This document shows, piece after piece, positions 55,858-64,000 of a stretch of DNA of 64,000 bases. Under the pieces are notes generated by a model, which did not search any database, was not told the origin of the DNA, and saw only the letters and a list, made by a program, of their open reading frames with translations. This DNA comes from Ectopseudomonas guguanensis. Its GTDB lineage: Bacteria; Pseudomonadota; Gammaproteobacteria; Pseudomonadales; Pseudomonadaceae. Positions within the stretch are counted from its first letter, which is position 1. Each line of letters starts with the position of its first letter. A program made the translations under genes and the position numbers. The stretch is from NCBI RefSeq assembly GCF_900104265.1, contig NZ_FNJJ01000007.1:186131-250130 (forward strand), in the 5' to 3' direction.

Positions 55858-57294
55858 TCAGCGCTTGGGCTGGTTGTAGGTGTACAGCAGCACCTGATCG
55901 AGAATGGACGTGGCGCCCCAGGGTTTGGGATCGTTGAGGATGGCCACCACCGCCCAGTCATGGCCGTTGCTGTCGCGGCTGTAGCCGGCGATGGCGCGTA
56001 CGTTGTTCAGTGTGCCGGTCTTGATATGTGCCTCGCCCACCAGCGGCGTACGTTGCAGGCGCCGGCGCATGGTGCCGTCCATCGCCACCAGTGGCATCGA
56101 GCTGCGGAATTCGGCGGCATAGGGGCTGCGCCAGGCTGCCTGGAGAATCAGCGCCATCTCGCGCGCGCTGATGCGTTCGGCGCGCGACAATCCGGAGCCG
56201 TTTTCCATCACCAGATGCGGCGCGGTGATGCCCTTGCGCGCCAGCCAGCTACGGATCACCCGCTGTGCGGCCATGGCGTCGTCCTGGTCGGCTTCGGTGC
56301 GGAACTGCGCGCCGATGCTGAGGAACAACTGCCGGGCCATGGTGTTGTTGCTGTACTTGTTGATGTCGCGGACGATTTCCACCACGTCGGGCGAGAAGGC
56401 GCGTACCAGCATGCGGGCTTTTTCCGGCACGGGGCCCTGGCGATCCTTGCCGAGGATCTTGCCGCCCAGTTCCTGCCAGATGCCGCGTACCGCACCGGCT
56501 GCATAGCTGGGGTGATCGAGCAGCGACAGGTAGGTCTGCGCGCTGCAGCCCTCGGCCAGTTGGCCGCTGACGATCAGAGTGGTGCCGTCGAACTGGTCCA
56601 CCGCGTTGTAGCGGATGTCCGGCCACGACGGGCATTTGTCGGCCTTGAGCACGCGCACCTGGTTTTCGATGCGCACCGTGGCGATGGGCGGGTCCATGGC
56701 GATATACGCCTTACCGCCTTCGGCGCGGGTGATGAAACGCTGCGCCTTGAGATTGACCAGCAGCGAGTCGGGCTTGACCAGGAACGGCTTGTTGGCGTCC
56801 CCGCCGTCGTCGTTGAAAGCCGGCAGTTGCGGGGCGACGAAGAAACTGCGATCGAGCACCAGATCGCCCTGGACCTGGCGCACGCCATTGATGCGCAGGT
56901 CGCGCAGCAGCAGCCAGAGTTTCTCCATGTTGAGTTTCGGGTCGCCGCCACCCTTGAGGTAGAGGTTGCCGTGCAGCACGCCGTCCTTCAGCGGGCCGTC
57001 GGCATAGAACTCGGTCTTCCACTGATGGTTCGGCCCCAGCAGTTCCAGGGCTGCGTAGGTGGTCACCAGCTTCATGGTGGAGGCCGGGTTGACCGAGACA
57101 TCGGCGTTGAATTGCAGGCCGCCGGTCTGTCCGCCCAGGGGCACGGTCATCACCGACAGCGAGTTGCTGGAAATCTTGTTGGCCTTCAGCGCCTGCTCCA
57201 CCTTGGCAGGCAGTGCGGCGCTGGCAGCATGGCAGGAGAGGGCGAGGGGCAGAAGCACGGCGCTCAGCGCCAGTTGGCGAAACCGTTGAATCAT
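55858..57294 (-). CDS. dacB: D-alanyl-D-alanine carboxypeptidase/endopeptidase (PBP4)
   Basis: A periplasmic low-molecular-mass class C penicillin-binding protein that trims peptide stems and cleaves cross-links; its loss in P. aeruginosa activates AmpR-dependent beta-lactamase. The 478-residue precursor has a signal peptide (MIQRFRQLALSAVLLPLALSCHAASA) and the three active-site motifs: S72-T-M-K75, S-N-N near residue 314 and K-T-G near 423 (HIKTGTLNN). The long insertion between the first two motifs is a class C feature. The start at 57294 precedes the signal peptide directly. Confidence 0.95.
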   Translation of the reverse strand: MIQRFRQLALSAVLLPLALSCHAASAALPAKVEQALKANKISSNSLSVMTVPLGGQTGGLQFNADVSVNPASTMKLVTTYAALELLGPNHQWKTEFYADGPLKDGVLHGNLYLKGGGDPKLNMEKLWLLLRDLRINGVRQVQGDLVLDRSFFVAPQLPAFNDDGGDANKPFLVKPDSLLVNLKAQRFITRAEGGKAYIAMDPPIATVRIENQVRVLKADKCPSWPDIRYNAVDQFDGTTLIVSGQLAEGCSAQTYLSLLDHPSYAAGAVRGIWQELGGKILGKDRQGPVPEKARMLVRAFSPDVVEIVRDINKYSNNTMARQLFLSIGAQFRTEADQDDAMAAQRVIRSWLARKGITAPHLVMENGSGLSRAERISAREMALILQAAWRSPYAAEFRSSMPLVAMDGTMRRRLQRTPLVGEAHIKTGTLNNVRAIAGYSRDSNGHDWAVVAILNDPKPWGATSILDQVLLYTYNQPKR

Positions 57295-57536
57295 CGACAG
57301 GAACCTTCCGCGATCGGGCGGGAGTAACGAGATAGACAAACGACCGTCTGGCTCGGGAAAAAGTTGCCCGCATTATGCCGCAAGAGCCGATCCGCAGTCG
57401 GCCCCATCCGCTCAAAAACAGGCGCTGCGAACAGCTGGCGTTCAACCTGTTCCAGGGCGCCGGGGCGACACAAAGCGGGCGCTCGGCCGGCGAAACTGCT
57501 AGAGTGCCGCGCGTTATCACCTTTGAGGATTGTTTC

Positions 57537-57878
57537 ATGGCGACCAACCGTTCCCGCCGTCTGCGCAAGAAGCTCTGTGTCGATGAATTCCAGGAGCTGG
57601 GCTTCGAGCTGACCCTGAACTTCAAGGCCGACCTGAGCGACCAGACCCTCGACGCTTTCGTCGATCAGTTCCTCGATCAGGCCATCGCCGGCAATGGTCT
57701 GGATTATGTAGGTGGCGAAGACTACGGTCTGGTCTGCCTGGCCAAGCGTGGCTCGGTCAACGAGGAGCAGCGCGCTGCCGTCGAAGCCTGGCTGAAGGGC
57801 CGTGACGAGCTGCAGAACTACGAGATCAGCCCGCTGCTGGACGTCTGGTATCCGGAAAATCCGATCAACCAGGCTTGA
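57537..57878 (+). CDS. yggL: YggL-family 50S ribosome-associated protein (DUF469)
   Basis: A 113-residue protein of the YggL/DUF469 family. Its N-terminus is very basic (MATNRSRRLRKKLCVDEFQELGFE), followed by an alpha/beta body (TLDAFVDQFLDQAIAGNGLDYVGGEDYGLVCLAKRGSV) and an acidic end. In E. coli YggL associates with the large ribosomal subunit; its job is unclear. It is divergent from dacB and followed by a clear hairpin. Given rmf and rlmL nearby, this part of the window is rich in ribosome-associated genes. Confidence 0.9.
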   Translation: MATNRSRRLRKKLCVDEFQELGFELTLNFKADLSDQTLDAFVDQFLDQAIAGNGLDYVGGEDYGLVCLAKRGSVNEEQRAAVEAWLKGRDELQNYEISPLLDVWYPENPINQA

Positions 57879-57884
57879 TCGCTT

Positions 57885-57910
57885 CGGCGCCGGTTTGTCC
57901 GGCGCCGTTT
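57885..57910 (+). terminator. Intrinsic terminator after yggL
   Basis: CGGCGCCG-GTTTGTC-CGGCGCCGTTT: a perfect eight-base stem and short T-run beginning seven bases after the stop. Confidence 0.78.
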
Positions 57911-57949
57911 GCCTGGACAGGTTTCGGCCAACTCAGGCGACTCCCAGCT

Positions 57950-58015
57950 TGTAGGAGCGAGCTCTGCTCGCGAACCGAGGCGTTGTAAGGCCTATCGAGC
58001 GCAGTTGCTCCTACA
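57950..58015. repeat. GTAGGAGC-family REP palindrome, containing the HD-GYP gene stop
   Basis: TTGTAGGAGCGAGCTCTGCTCGCG and the inverted GTAGGAGCAACTGCGCTCGAT arms form a 66-base palindrome. The TAG of the minus-strand arm (58013-58011) is the stop codon of the HD-GYP gene. It belongs with the REP at 33883. Confidence 0.8.
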
Positions 58016-60965
58016 GAACTCCCGCCTTTTCCAGCACGGCCTGCTCGTTTACCTCATCGATCTGCTCGGCCTGCATGAAGCGCTCGGCATAGCGCCGATA
58101 GATGCCGCTGCGCACGAACAGGGCGAACAGCTGCGGGTCGATGTGCGCGCCCTTGCACATGCCGACCATGATGTTCAGCGCCTCCGACAGCGTCTTGCCC
58201 TTCTTGTAGGGACGGTCCACCGCCGTCAGGGCTTCGAAGATATCGGCGATCGCCATCATCCTTGCCGGCAGGCTCATCTGCTCGCGTGTCAGGCGCTTGG
58301 GATAGCCGGTGCCATCCATCTTCTCGTGGTGTCCGCCAGCGATCTCGGTGACGTTCTGCAGGTGCTTGGGGAAGGGCAGGCGGTCGAGCATCAGGATGGT
58401 CTGCACGATGTGGTGGTTGATGATGTAGCGCTCCTCGGCGGTCAGCGTGCCGCGCGCGATGCTCAGGTTGTGCAGTTCGCCACGATTGAACTTGTGCTGC
58501 GGCACCTCGAGTTTGAAGCCCCAGCGATTGTCCGGTGCGATCAGCTCCTGCGCCGGGCGCTCGATCAGATGATCGAGGCGATCGGCCAGCAGCGGCTCTT
58601 CCACCGGCAGGCTGGCGGGCGCCGAGCGCTCCATGCGTTTGGCCTCTTCCCAGGACACCCCCAGGCGGTTGTCCAGGGTGCGCAGCCAACGGCGTTCGGC
58701 GATCTGCGCAAGGCGTGCCTGGTCGGCATCGGCCATGGCCTCGCCACCCAGGTTGATACGCGCGATGAAGGCGAACTCGTCGTCCAGATCGCCCAGCAGC
58801 TGATCGCGCAGCGCGGCCAGTGCGCTTTCTTCCCCGCCTGCGGCAAGGCCTCGCCAATAGGCGATCCAGGCATCGCGCTTGAGCACCTCGAAGCGCATGC
58901 GCACTTCGTGAATGCGGTCGTACAGGGTTTCCAGCTTGGTCGCCTTGTCCACCACGTATTCCGGCGTGGTGACCTTGCCGCAGTCGTGCAGCCAGGCGGC
59001 GATGTGCAGCGCTTCCCATTCCTCCTCGCTGGGGGCGTAGTCAGTGAACTCCGGGGCGTCGCTCTCGGCGGCAGCGCGCGCCAGCATCAGGGTGAGTTCC
59101 GGCACGCGCTGACAGTGGCCGCCGGTGTAGGGGCTCTTGGCATCGATGGCGCCGGCGATCAGCTGAATGAAGGCGTCGAGCAGCTGCTTCTGCCTGGCCA
59201 GCAGGCGCTGGCTTTCGATGCACAGGGCTGCGCTGCCCGAGACGGCGTCGACGAAGGCGACGCGGTCCGGCCTGAGCATGCTCTCGCTGTCCTCGCCGGT
59301 ATCGCGTTGCAGCAGCACCAGCACGCCAACGGTATCGCCCTGACGGTTGTGCAGGCCGGCGGCGATCAGGTGCAGGCGCGGGCTGTCCATGGTCGATAGC
59401 AGCCCCTTAAACGCGCCTGCCTGATCGAAGCCGATGGAGGTGGCGGTGCTTGCGCCGCCGCTGGCCGGGCTTCGCAGCCAGGAGGGCAGGCTCGGGTCAT
59501 CATGGGCCAGCGCGTGGATGCCCAGTTCGCTCAGGCTACGGCTCTGGCCGTCGATCACCAGCCCCTGCGGTTCCAGCCGGCCGCTGTCATTGTCGAGCAG
59601 ATAGAGCAGCCCGCCCTGGGCTTCGCTGATCGATACCGTCGCATCCATCACCCGCTTGATCAGGGCGTCGAAATGGGTTTCCGCGGAGAGGCTGGCAGCG
59701 ATGTCGAGGAAGCTCGACAGGGTATCTTTCATGCTGCTCATCGACACTGCCAACTGGTCGACTTCGAGAATCGGCGAGCGACCGCTGGCCGGGTAGCTGA
59801 AGTCGAAGCGGCGGATGGCCTGCGCCTCCTGCACCAGGCTGCGCAGGGGCTTGACCACCAGGCGCGAGGTCAGCCAGCCCAGCGGCAGGCACAGCAGCAG
59901 CGTGGTCAGGGTGATCAGCGCGCCCTGCCAGCGGATACGGTAGGCCTCGGCCAGCAACTCCTGCTCGGGCACCAGCAGGGCTAGGTGCAACCCCTGCGGG
60001 CCACCTTCCCGGATGTGCCGGTGGGCCATCACCCAGCGCTTGCGAGCCAGCTCGACGACGCCCTCGTCCTGTTCGCTCAACTGGCCGGCCAGCAGTTCAC
60101 CCAGTGCCGGATCGAGCTCGCTGACCTTGACCAGCGATACCTTGCCATCGACCTCCTTGAGCAGGCGGTCGCTGTCGGGGTAGGCCACCGCGTTGCCGTC
60201 GCCGTCGGCGAGCACCACCTGGGTGTGGGGGGTGACGCGATGACCGGCCAGTGTGGCAGAGAGATCGTCGAGGGTGAGATCGGCGCCAAGCACGGTGGTC
60301 AGGCCGCTGCGTCTGGCCAAAGTGGTGCCGATTTCCTGGGTGGAGAAGAACAGATAGGGTGCGGTGGTGATCTGTCCGCCGTCGCCGCGCGCGCGCTTGA
60401 ACCAGTCGCGCTGCCGCGGATCGTAGGGCTCGCTGAGGTTCTGGCGGCGGCTCAGCAGGTTGAGTGAGCCGTCATAGAACAGGTAGTCGCTGTCGGTCCC
60501 GGCGCTGCCACGGTCGATGGCCCAGACCTGGTAGGCGGCCGTGTCGGGGGCATTGAAACGCTGCTTGAGCATGTCGCTGCGCAGCGGCCTGACCATGAAG
60601 AAGTCGCCGTCTTCGTAGCCCAAGTAGATCGACGCCAGCTTGGGATTGTCGCGCAGCGCCTGGGCGAACAGCGGCAGCATTTTCAGGCGTTCATCGAGCG
60701 TGTCGGCCTGGATGGCTGGGTGCAATGCCAGCAGGCTGAGCAAGTGGCGGATGGGCCGGTAGGTGCTGTCCAGGTCACGCTGCACGTCGTGCTGGATGCG
60801 TTCGAAGAGTGTCGAGCTGCTGGTGAAGATCAGCCGGCTGGTCTGCTGATAATTGAACAAGCCCAGCACGGCGCCGGTCAGCAGCAGCAGGAGGGTGAAC
60901 AGGACGCTGATATGAACGTGCAGGGGGAAACGCCGTTCACGCGGGGCGGCGGTATTGAGCATCAC
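58011..60965 (-). CDS. Membrane sensor with dCache, HAMP, GAF-like and HD-GYP domains
   Basis: A 984-residue predicted cyclic-di-GMP phosphodiesterase. TM1 lies at about 17-38. The periplasmic dCache domain (about 45-340) resembles amino-acid receptors (Y181, R186, W188, Y204, D229) but has F189 where they have Tyr. TM2 is at about 348-368, then HAMP (about 368-420), a GAF-like domain (about 425-590) and the C-terminal HD-GYP domain. Metal-site motifs are GGHC (H617), HDCGK (H660-D661), NHH (851-852) and HHEKMDGTGYP (879-889). The 218 residues between HD and HHE are about twice what I expect for the family. The stop codon lies in a REP element. Confidence 0.88.
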   Translation of the reverse strand: MMLNTAAPRERRFPLHVHISVLFTLLLLLTGAVLGLFNYQQTSRLIFTSSSTLFERIQHDVQRDLDSTYRPIRHLLSLLALHPAIQADTLDERLKMLPLFAQALRDNPKLASIYLGYEDGDFFMVRPLRSDMLKQRFNAPDTAAYQVWAIDRGSAGTDSDYLFYDGSLNLLSRRQNLSEPYDPRQRDWFKRARGDGGQITTAPYLFFSTQEIGTTLARRSGLTTVLGADLTLDDLSATLAGHRVTPHTQVVLADGDGNAVAYPDSDRLLKEVDGKVSLVKVSELDPALGELLAGQLSEQDEGVVELARKRWVMAHRHIREGGPQGLHLALLVPEQELLAEAYRIRWQGALITLTTLLLCLPLGWLTSRLVVKPLRSLVQEAQAIRRFDFSYPASGRSPILEVDQLAVSMSSMKDTLSSFLDIAASLSAETHFDALIKRVMDATVSISEAQGGLLYLLDNDSGRLEPQGLVIDGQSRSLSELGIHALAHDDPSLPSWLRSPASGGASTATSIGFDQAGAFKGLLSTMDSPRLHLIAAGLHNRQGDTVGVLVLLQRDTGEDSESMLRPDRVAFVDAVSGSAALCIESQRLLARQKQLLDAFIQLIAGAIDAKSPYTGGHCQRVPELTLMLARAAAESDAPEFTDYAPSEEEWEALHIAAWLHDCGKVTTPEYVVDKATKLETLYDRIHEVRMRFEVLKRDAWIAYWRGLAAGGEESALAALRDQLLGDLDDEFAFIARINLGGEAMADADQARLAQIAERRWLRTLDNRLGVSWEEAKRMERSAPASLPVEEPLLADRLDHLIERPAQELIAPDNRWGFKLEVPQHKFNRGELHNLSIARGTLTAEERYIINHHIVQTILMLDRLPFPKHLQNVTEIAGGHHEKMDGTGYPKRLTREQMSLPARMMAIADIFEALTAVDRPYKKGKTLSEALNIMVGMCKGAHIDPQLFALFVRSGIYRRYAERFMQAEQIDEVNEQAVLEKAGVL

Positions 60966-61033
60966 ACTTCACTCCTTGCGGGACGCTGCAGGCATCCACA
61001 GCATAGTGAAGAGTGGGCGAATCTGCCGAAACG

Positions 61034-62098
61034 TTATAAGGAGCGCGGCGTACTGTTCTCGATCTTGCCCGGTTTGTTCAGTTGCAGGCGCAGGCCATGC
61101 ACCAGCAGGGCGACCGTCAGGGTCAGGGCGACGCCGATCAGCGCGTTGAGCAGGCGCACCTCGGCCAGGTGCCAGTCCTGCGACAGGCTTTCGGCCAGCA
61201 GCACGAAGCACAGGCTGGTCTGCAGCACGAACAGGCCGTAGTGATTGGCCTGCAGCGCCCGGCTGAGGATGACCAGCACCAGCAGGGTCATCACCATCAG
61301 TGGCGGGCTTTGCAGGCTGTGGCCGAAGAGGATCAGCAGCCCGGAAGCGGCCAGGCTGGCGAGGCTCGCCTGCAGCGCGCGCACCAGGCTGCCCTGGAAC
61401 TCCAGCTGCAGGGTGCTGATCACCGTCAGGGTCAGCCAGTAACCACGCGACAGGCCGGCCAGATTGACGATCAGGCCGGAGGCGGCGAAGGCCAGCATGC
61501 AGGCCAGCGCATGCAGGCGCCATTGCTGGCGTGGCAGGCGCTGCGCGTGGCGCTTGAGCACCTTGAGAATGGCGAGAAAGCGCGGCATGTAAGGCCACAT
61601 GCGCAGGCCATGCAGGCCGCGCAGGCCGAAGGCCAGGAGCATGACCCAGAGCCCGCCGAGGATGAACAGCATGGCCACCGCGTAAGGATTGTGCAGGTTG
61701 CCGATGCCGAACTGCCCCTGGCCGAGGCACAGGCAGATGCACAGGCCGATGCCCAGCTTGCCGGCCTCGCTGCCGAAGCGCTGCAGCCAGGCCAGCAACA
61801 GGCCGAAGGCGGCGAAGATGCCCAGGCTGACCAGCGGATGACTGCCGGCCCAGAACCCCAGGCCGGCACTGCAGGCGCCAAGGCCGGTGAGCAGCAGCAT
61901 GCGCAGCATGCCGAAGCGGTGCAGCGGATTGGCCTGCGCGGCCTGGAAGGCACCGGCCGAGGCCCAGAGAAAGCCGCTGTGGGCAGTGAACAGGCCGAGC
62001 AGCAACGGAAGTGCGCAGCCGAGGCCGGCGACCACCGCCGGGCCCCAGGCCGGCGGACCGGCATGCCAGGTGAAACTGCTTCGGATCAGGTTCTTCAT
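61034..62098 (-). CDS. FUSC-family inner-membrane protein
   Basis: A 354-residue polytopic membrane protein with two blocks of about five to six hydrophobic helices separated by a basic cytoplasmic stretch (RFLAILKVLKRHAQRLPRQQWRLH near residue 175). This two-repeat layout and the AGLSRGYWLTLTVISTLQLEFQGSLVRAL block fit the FUSC/fusaric-acid-resistance-like superfamily, which includes YccS and aromatic acid exporters. Substrate is unknown, and no membrane-fusion or outer-membrane partner gene is beside it. It starts 12 bases after dgt ends on the same strand, so the two may be co-transcribed. Confidence 0.78.
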   Translation of the reverse strand: MKNLIRSSFTWHAGPPAWGPAVVAGLGCALPLLLGLFTAHSGFLWASAGAFQAAQANPLHRFGMLRMLLLTGLGACSAGLGFWAGSHPLVSLGIFAAFGLLLAWLQRFGSEAGKLGIGLCICLCLGQGQFGIGNLHNPYAVAMLFILGGLWVMLLAFGLRGLHGLRMWPYMPRFLAILKVLKRHAQRLPRQQWRLHALACMLAFAASGLIVNLAGLSRGYWLTLTVISTLQLEFQGSLVRALQASLASLAASGLLILFGHSLQSPPLMVMTLLVLVILSRALQANHYGLFVLQTSLCFVLLAESLSQDWHLAEVRLLNALIGVALTLTVALLVHGLRLQLNKPGKIENSTPRSL

Positions 62099-62110
62099 GC
62101 GTGCTTTTCG

Positions 62111-63442
62111 TCAGCCCGGGTTCGAGCGGCCCGTCATTTCCCTCGCCATTTCCGTAGCGTAGCTGTCGGTCATGCCGGCGATGAAGTCGATCACCCGCAT
62201 GAACGAGCGATACAGCGGCCAGCCCGGCTCGGGCGCGTAGTAGCTGAGCAGATCGAGAATGCGTCGGTGCTTGAACGACAGCGCCCGGCCGCTGTGCTGC
62301 TCCAGCGCCGCGCCGCAGAAGGCATTGAGGAGAATTTCCAGTGTGGTGTAGGCGCCGATCTCGTGCAGCGTCTTGCGCTTGTCGTGGAAGATCTTCTCCC
62401 GCGCCAGCAGCTTCGCGCTCTGCACGCAGCGCTTGGCCGCGCCGTGCATATGTTCCACCAGATCGCCCTGCAACTGGCCGGCGAGCAGGTCGCGCTGCTG
62501 CTCGACGAAGGCGCTGGCGGCCGCGTTGGTCAGGTGCTCGATGGCCTTGCCGCGCAGGATCGCCAGCTTGCGCCGACGCGAGTCCCGCGGGCCGAGCTGA
62601 CGGTAGGTTTCCGGCAGATCGTCGCCAACCAGATCGAGCAGCAGCGCCTCGACCTCGGTGTAGTCGAGCAGCTCCATCTCCACGCCGTCTTCCAGGTCGA
62701 TCAGGCCGTAGCAGATGTCATCCGCCGCTTCCATCAGGTAGACCAGCGGGTGGCGTGCCCAGCGTTGCGTTTCCAGCTGCGGCAGCTCGAGCTTGGCGGC
62801 GATCTGCTCGAGCAGCGGCAACTCGCTCTGGTAGCAGCCGAACTTGTGTTTCTTGTAGCCCTGGGCGTCGGCATGGCGCGCCGTCCAGGGGTACTTGAGG
62901 TAGGTGCCGAGTGTGGCGTAGGTCAGCCGCGTGCCGCCGTCGAACTGGTGGTACTCGAGCTGGGTGAGTACGCGAAAGCCCTGGGCGTTGCCTTCGAAAT
63001 TAAGGAAGTCGGCGCGTTCGGCATCGCTCATCGCATCCAGCCAGCCGCGCCCGGCCGCCTGCTGGAACCAGTGGCGAATGGCGTCCTCGCCGGAATGGCC
63101 GAACGGCGGGTTGCCGATGTCGTGGGCCAGGCAGGCGGATTGTACGACCATGCCCAGATCGCTCGGCGCACACCAGTCGGGCAGCTCCTCACGCAGCATC
63201 TCGCCGACGCGCATGGCCAGCGAACGGCCGACGCAGCTGACCTCCAGCGAATGGGTCAGGCGGGTGTGGATATGGTCGTTGCTGGAAACCGGGTGCACCT
63301 GCGTCTTTCGCCCCAGACGGCGGAAGGCGCCGGAGAAGATGATGCGGTCATGATCCTTGTGAAAGGGGCTGCGGCCGAGCTCTGCCGAGCTGGGAGCGGG
63401 TTTGCCGAGACGTTCGCGGGTGAGCAGGGTGTGCCAATCCAA
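62111..63442 (-). CDS. dgt: Deoxyguanosinetriphosphate triphosphohydrolase
   Basis: An HD-superfamily dNTPase that splits dGTP (or dNTPs) into the nucleoside and triphosphate, controlling dNTP pools. The 443-residue protein has [20 protein letters not shown] and [14 protein letters not shown] with the first metal histidine. The HD pair lies in [21 protein letters not shown], and a distal metal-ligand aspartate in [19 protein letters not shown]. It belongs to the dGTPase type 2 group usual in Pseudomonas. FUSC lies downstream and a PDC-like gene upstream, all on the minus strand. Confidence 0.94.
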   Translation of the reverse strand: MDWHTLLTRERLGKPAPSSAELGRSPFHKDHDRIIFSGAFRRLGRKTQVHPVSSNDHIHTRLTHSLEVSCVGRSLAMRVGEMLREELPDWCAPSDLGMVVQSACLAHDIGNPPFGHSGEDAIRHWFQQAAGRGWLDAMSDAERADFLNFEGNAQGFRVLTQLEYHQFDGGTRLTYATLGTYLKYPWTARHADAQGYKKHKFGCYQSELPLLEQIAAKLELPQLETQRWARHPLVYLMEAADDICYGLIDLEDGVEMELLDYTEVEALLLDLVGDDLPETYRQLGPRDSRRRKLAILRGKAIEHLTNAAASAFVEQQRDLLAGQLQGDLVEHMHGAAKRCVQSAKLLAREKIFHDKRKTLHEIGAYTTLEILLNAFCGAALEQHSGRALSFKHRRILDLLSYYAPEPGWPLYRSFMRVIDFIAGMTDSYATEMAREMTGRSNPG

Positions 63443-63514
63443 GGCCGATCCTCGCCAGGTTGATCCAGGCCCCTAGCTTGGGTGTTCGTGCCGCTGCCTG
63501 CAACCCCGGGCTGA

Positions 63515-64000
63515 CTACAGATCGGCGGCATCGATGTCCACCAGCAGCAGGCGGCGGCCGTTGTCGATGAACTGGCCGGCGGTCAGGCAGTACTGGTTGC
63601 TGGTGGCGTCGCGGTAGGTGGTAGAGAGGGTCAGGCGTCGTTCTTCCCAGCCTTCGGCCAGCAGTTGATAGAAGTAGGGGCGCCACGACCAGTTGTGCCC
63701 GAGGTAGCGGTCATCGGCGTGCCAGGTCTGTTGGCGCCACTCCAGGTTCGGCGTCAGCTGGGTGCCATGACGATCGCACTGATAGATGCGCAGCAGCCAG
63801 GGGTAGCTGTCCGGTGCAGGCAGGCTGCTGGCCGGGGCGCCGCTTTCGGCCCAGGTCCGCAGTTCGCTCATCAGCTCGGTCAGCTGCTGGCGCAGGTGTA
63901 CCAGGCGTGCCCGTTCGGCAAGTTTCTGCTTCACGTAACTGTCGCGCAGGCGGGCGAAACGGCCGACGAAGGCATCGCTGGCGAACAGCTCTTGCTCGGC
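63515..64000 (-). CDS. PDC/Cache-like protein, 5' end outside the window
   Basis: The frame is open to the right edge, so the N-terminus is missing; a GTG at 63934 is possible but the reading frame continues upstream (LRDSYVKQ) with coding character. The visible 161 residues have a helical part (FVGRFARLRDSYVKQKLAERARLVHLRQQLTELMSELRTW). A PDC/Cache-like sensor fold follows, with PWLLRIYQCDRHGTQLTPNLEW, a WSWRPYFYQLL segment and the terminal YCLTAGQFIDNGRRLLLVDIDAADL. It ends 72 bases before dgt on the same strand. The role is unknown; a soluble sensor or the C-terminal sensor part of a larger protein are both possible. Confidence 0.6.
   Translation of the reverse strand, partial: AEQELFASDAFVGRFARLRDSYVKQKLAERARLVHLRQQLTELMSELRTWAESGAPASSLPAPDSYPWLLRIYQCDRHGTQLTPNLEWRQQTWHADDRYLGHNWSWRPYFYQLLAEGWEERRLTLSTTYRDATSNQYCLTAGQFIDNGRRLLLVDIDAADL

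Noticed and set aside
61034..62098. A complete fusaric-acid-type efflux operon
   Set aside because: Only the FUSC membrane protein is present; no membrane-fusion or outer-membrane channel gene is beside it.

Overview
The window is a housekeeping stretch of a Pseudomonas chromosome. The base composition is GC-rich and both the proteins and the gene order are Pseudomonas-type. Gene order and repeat families suggest the P. mendocina/P. pseudoalcaligenes side of the genus, but this is inference from memory and no search was run. I see no prophage, insertion sequence, CRISPR array, tRNA or rRNA.

Layout. 1-9 kb: lysine/diaminopimelate genes dapD (cut by the left edge) and dapC, an ArsC-like reductase, a cytoplasmic family 7 alginate lyase, an amino-acid-type chemoreceptor with its own FliA promoter, the PII uridylyltransferase glnD, and map. 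9-23.5 kb: a long co-directional run joining translation (rpsB, tsf, pyrH, frr), isoprenoid and phospholipid synthesis (uppS, cdsA, dxr), envelope biogenesis (rseP, bamA, skp), lipid A synthesis (lpxD, fabZ, lpxA, lpxB) and rnhB. 23.5-35 kb: dnaE, accA, tilS, pyrG, kdsA, eno, ftsB, ispD. 35-38.6 kb: a short HPF-type ribosome factor and the glutathione-dependent formaldehyde pathway with a divergent LysR regulator. 38.8-45.5 kb: ispF, truD, surE, pcm, a DUF368 (PopT) transporter, nlpD, rpoS, the small RNA rsmZ and fdxA. 45.7-50.5 kb: mutS, pncC, recA, recX. 50.5-64 kb: two conserved unknowns, pyrD, rmf, rlmL, dacB, yggL, an HD-GYP sensor protein, a FUSC-family membrane protein, dgt and an edge-truncated PDC-like gene.

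The most informative signals lie outside the proteins. They are: a perfect GacA upstream element followed by an RsmZ RNA with seven GGA motifs; a PsrA box and a codon-usage shift inside nlpD that mark the buried rpoS promoter; three consecutive hairpins upstream of rmf matching the position of the known rmf RNA motif; a candidate S2 leader before rpsB; a FliA promoter that fixes the chemoreceptor start; and a LexA box before recA. A 141-bp element with 14/15-matched terminal inverted repeats and mutually exclusive internal stems lies between kdsA and eno. Three families of intergenic palindromes are scattered through the window, and two copies supply the stop codon of the neighbouring gene.

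The genes converge on growth and its slow-down: ribosome, membrane, nucleotide and DNA synthesis on one side, and stationary-phase control (RpoS, RsmZ, RMF, HPF-type factor) and DNA repair (MutS, RecA, RecX) on the other. I found no convincing new multi-gene system. The best leads are the eno-proximal repeat element, the HD-GYP protein with about 220 residues between its HD and HHE/GYP motifs, and the cytoplasmic alginate lyase.
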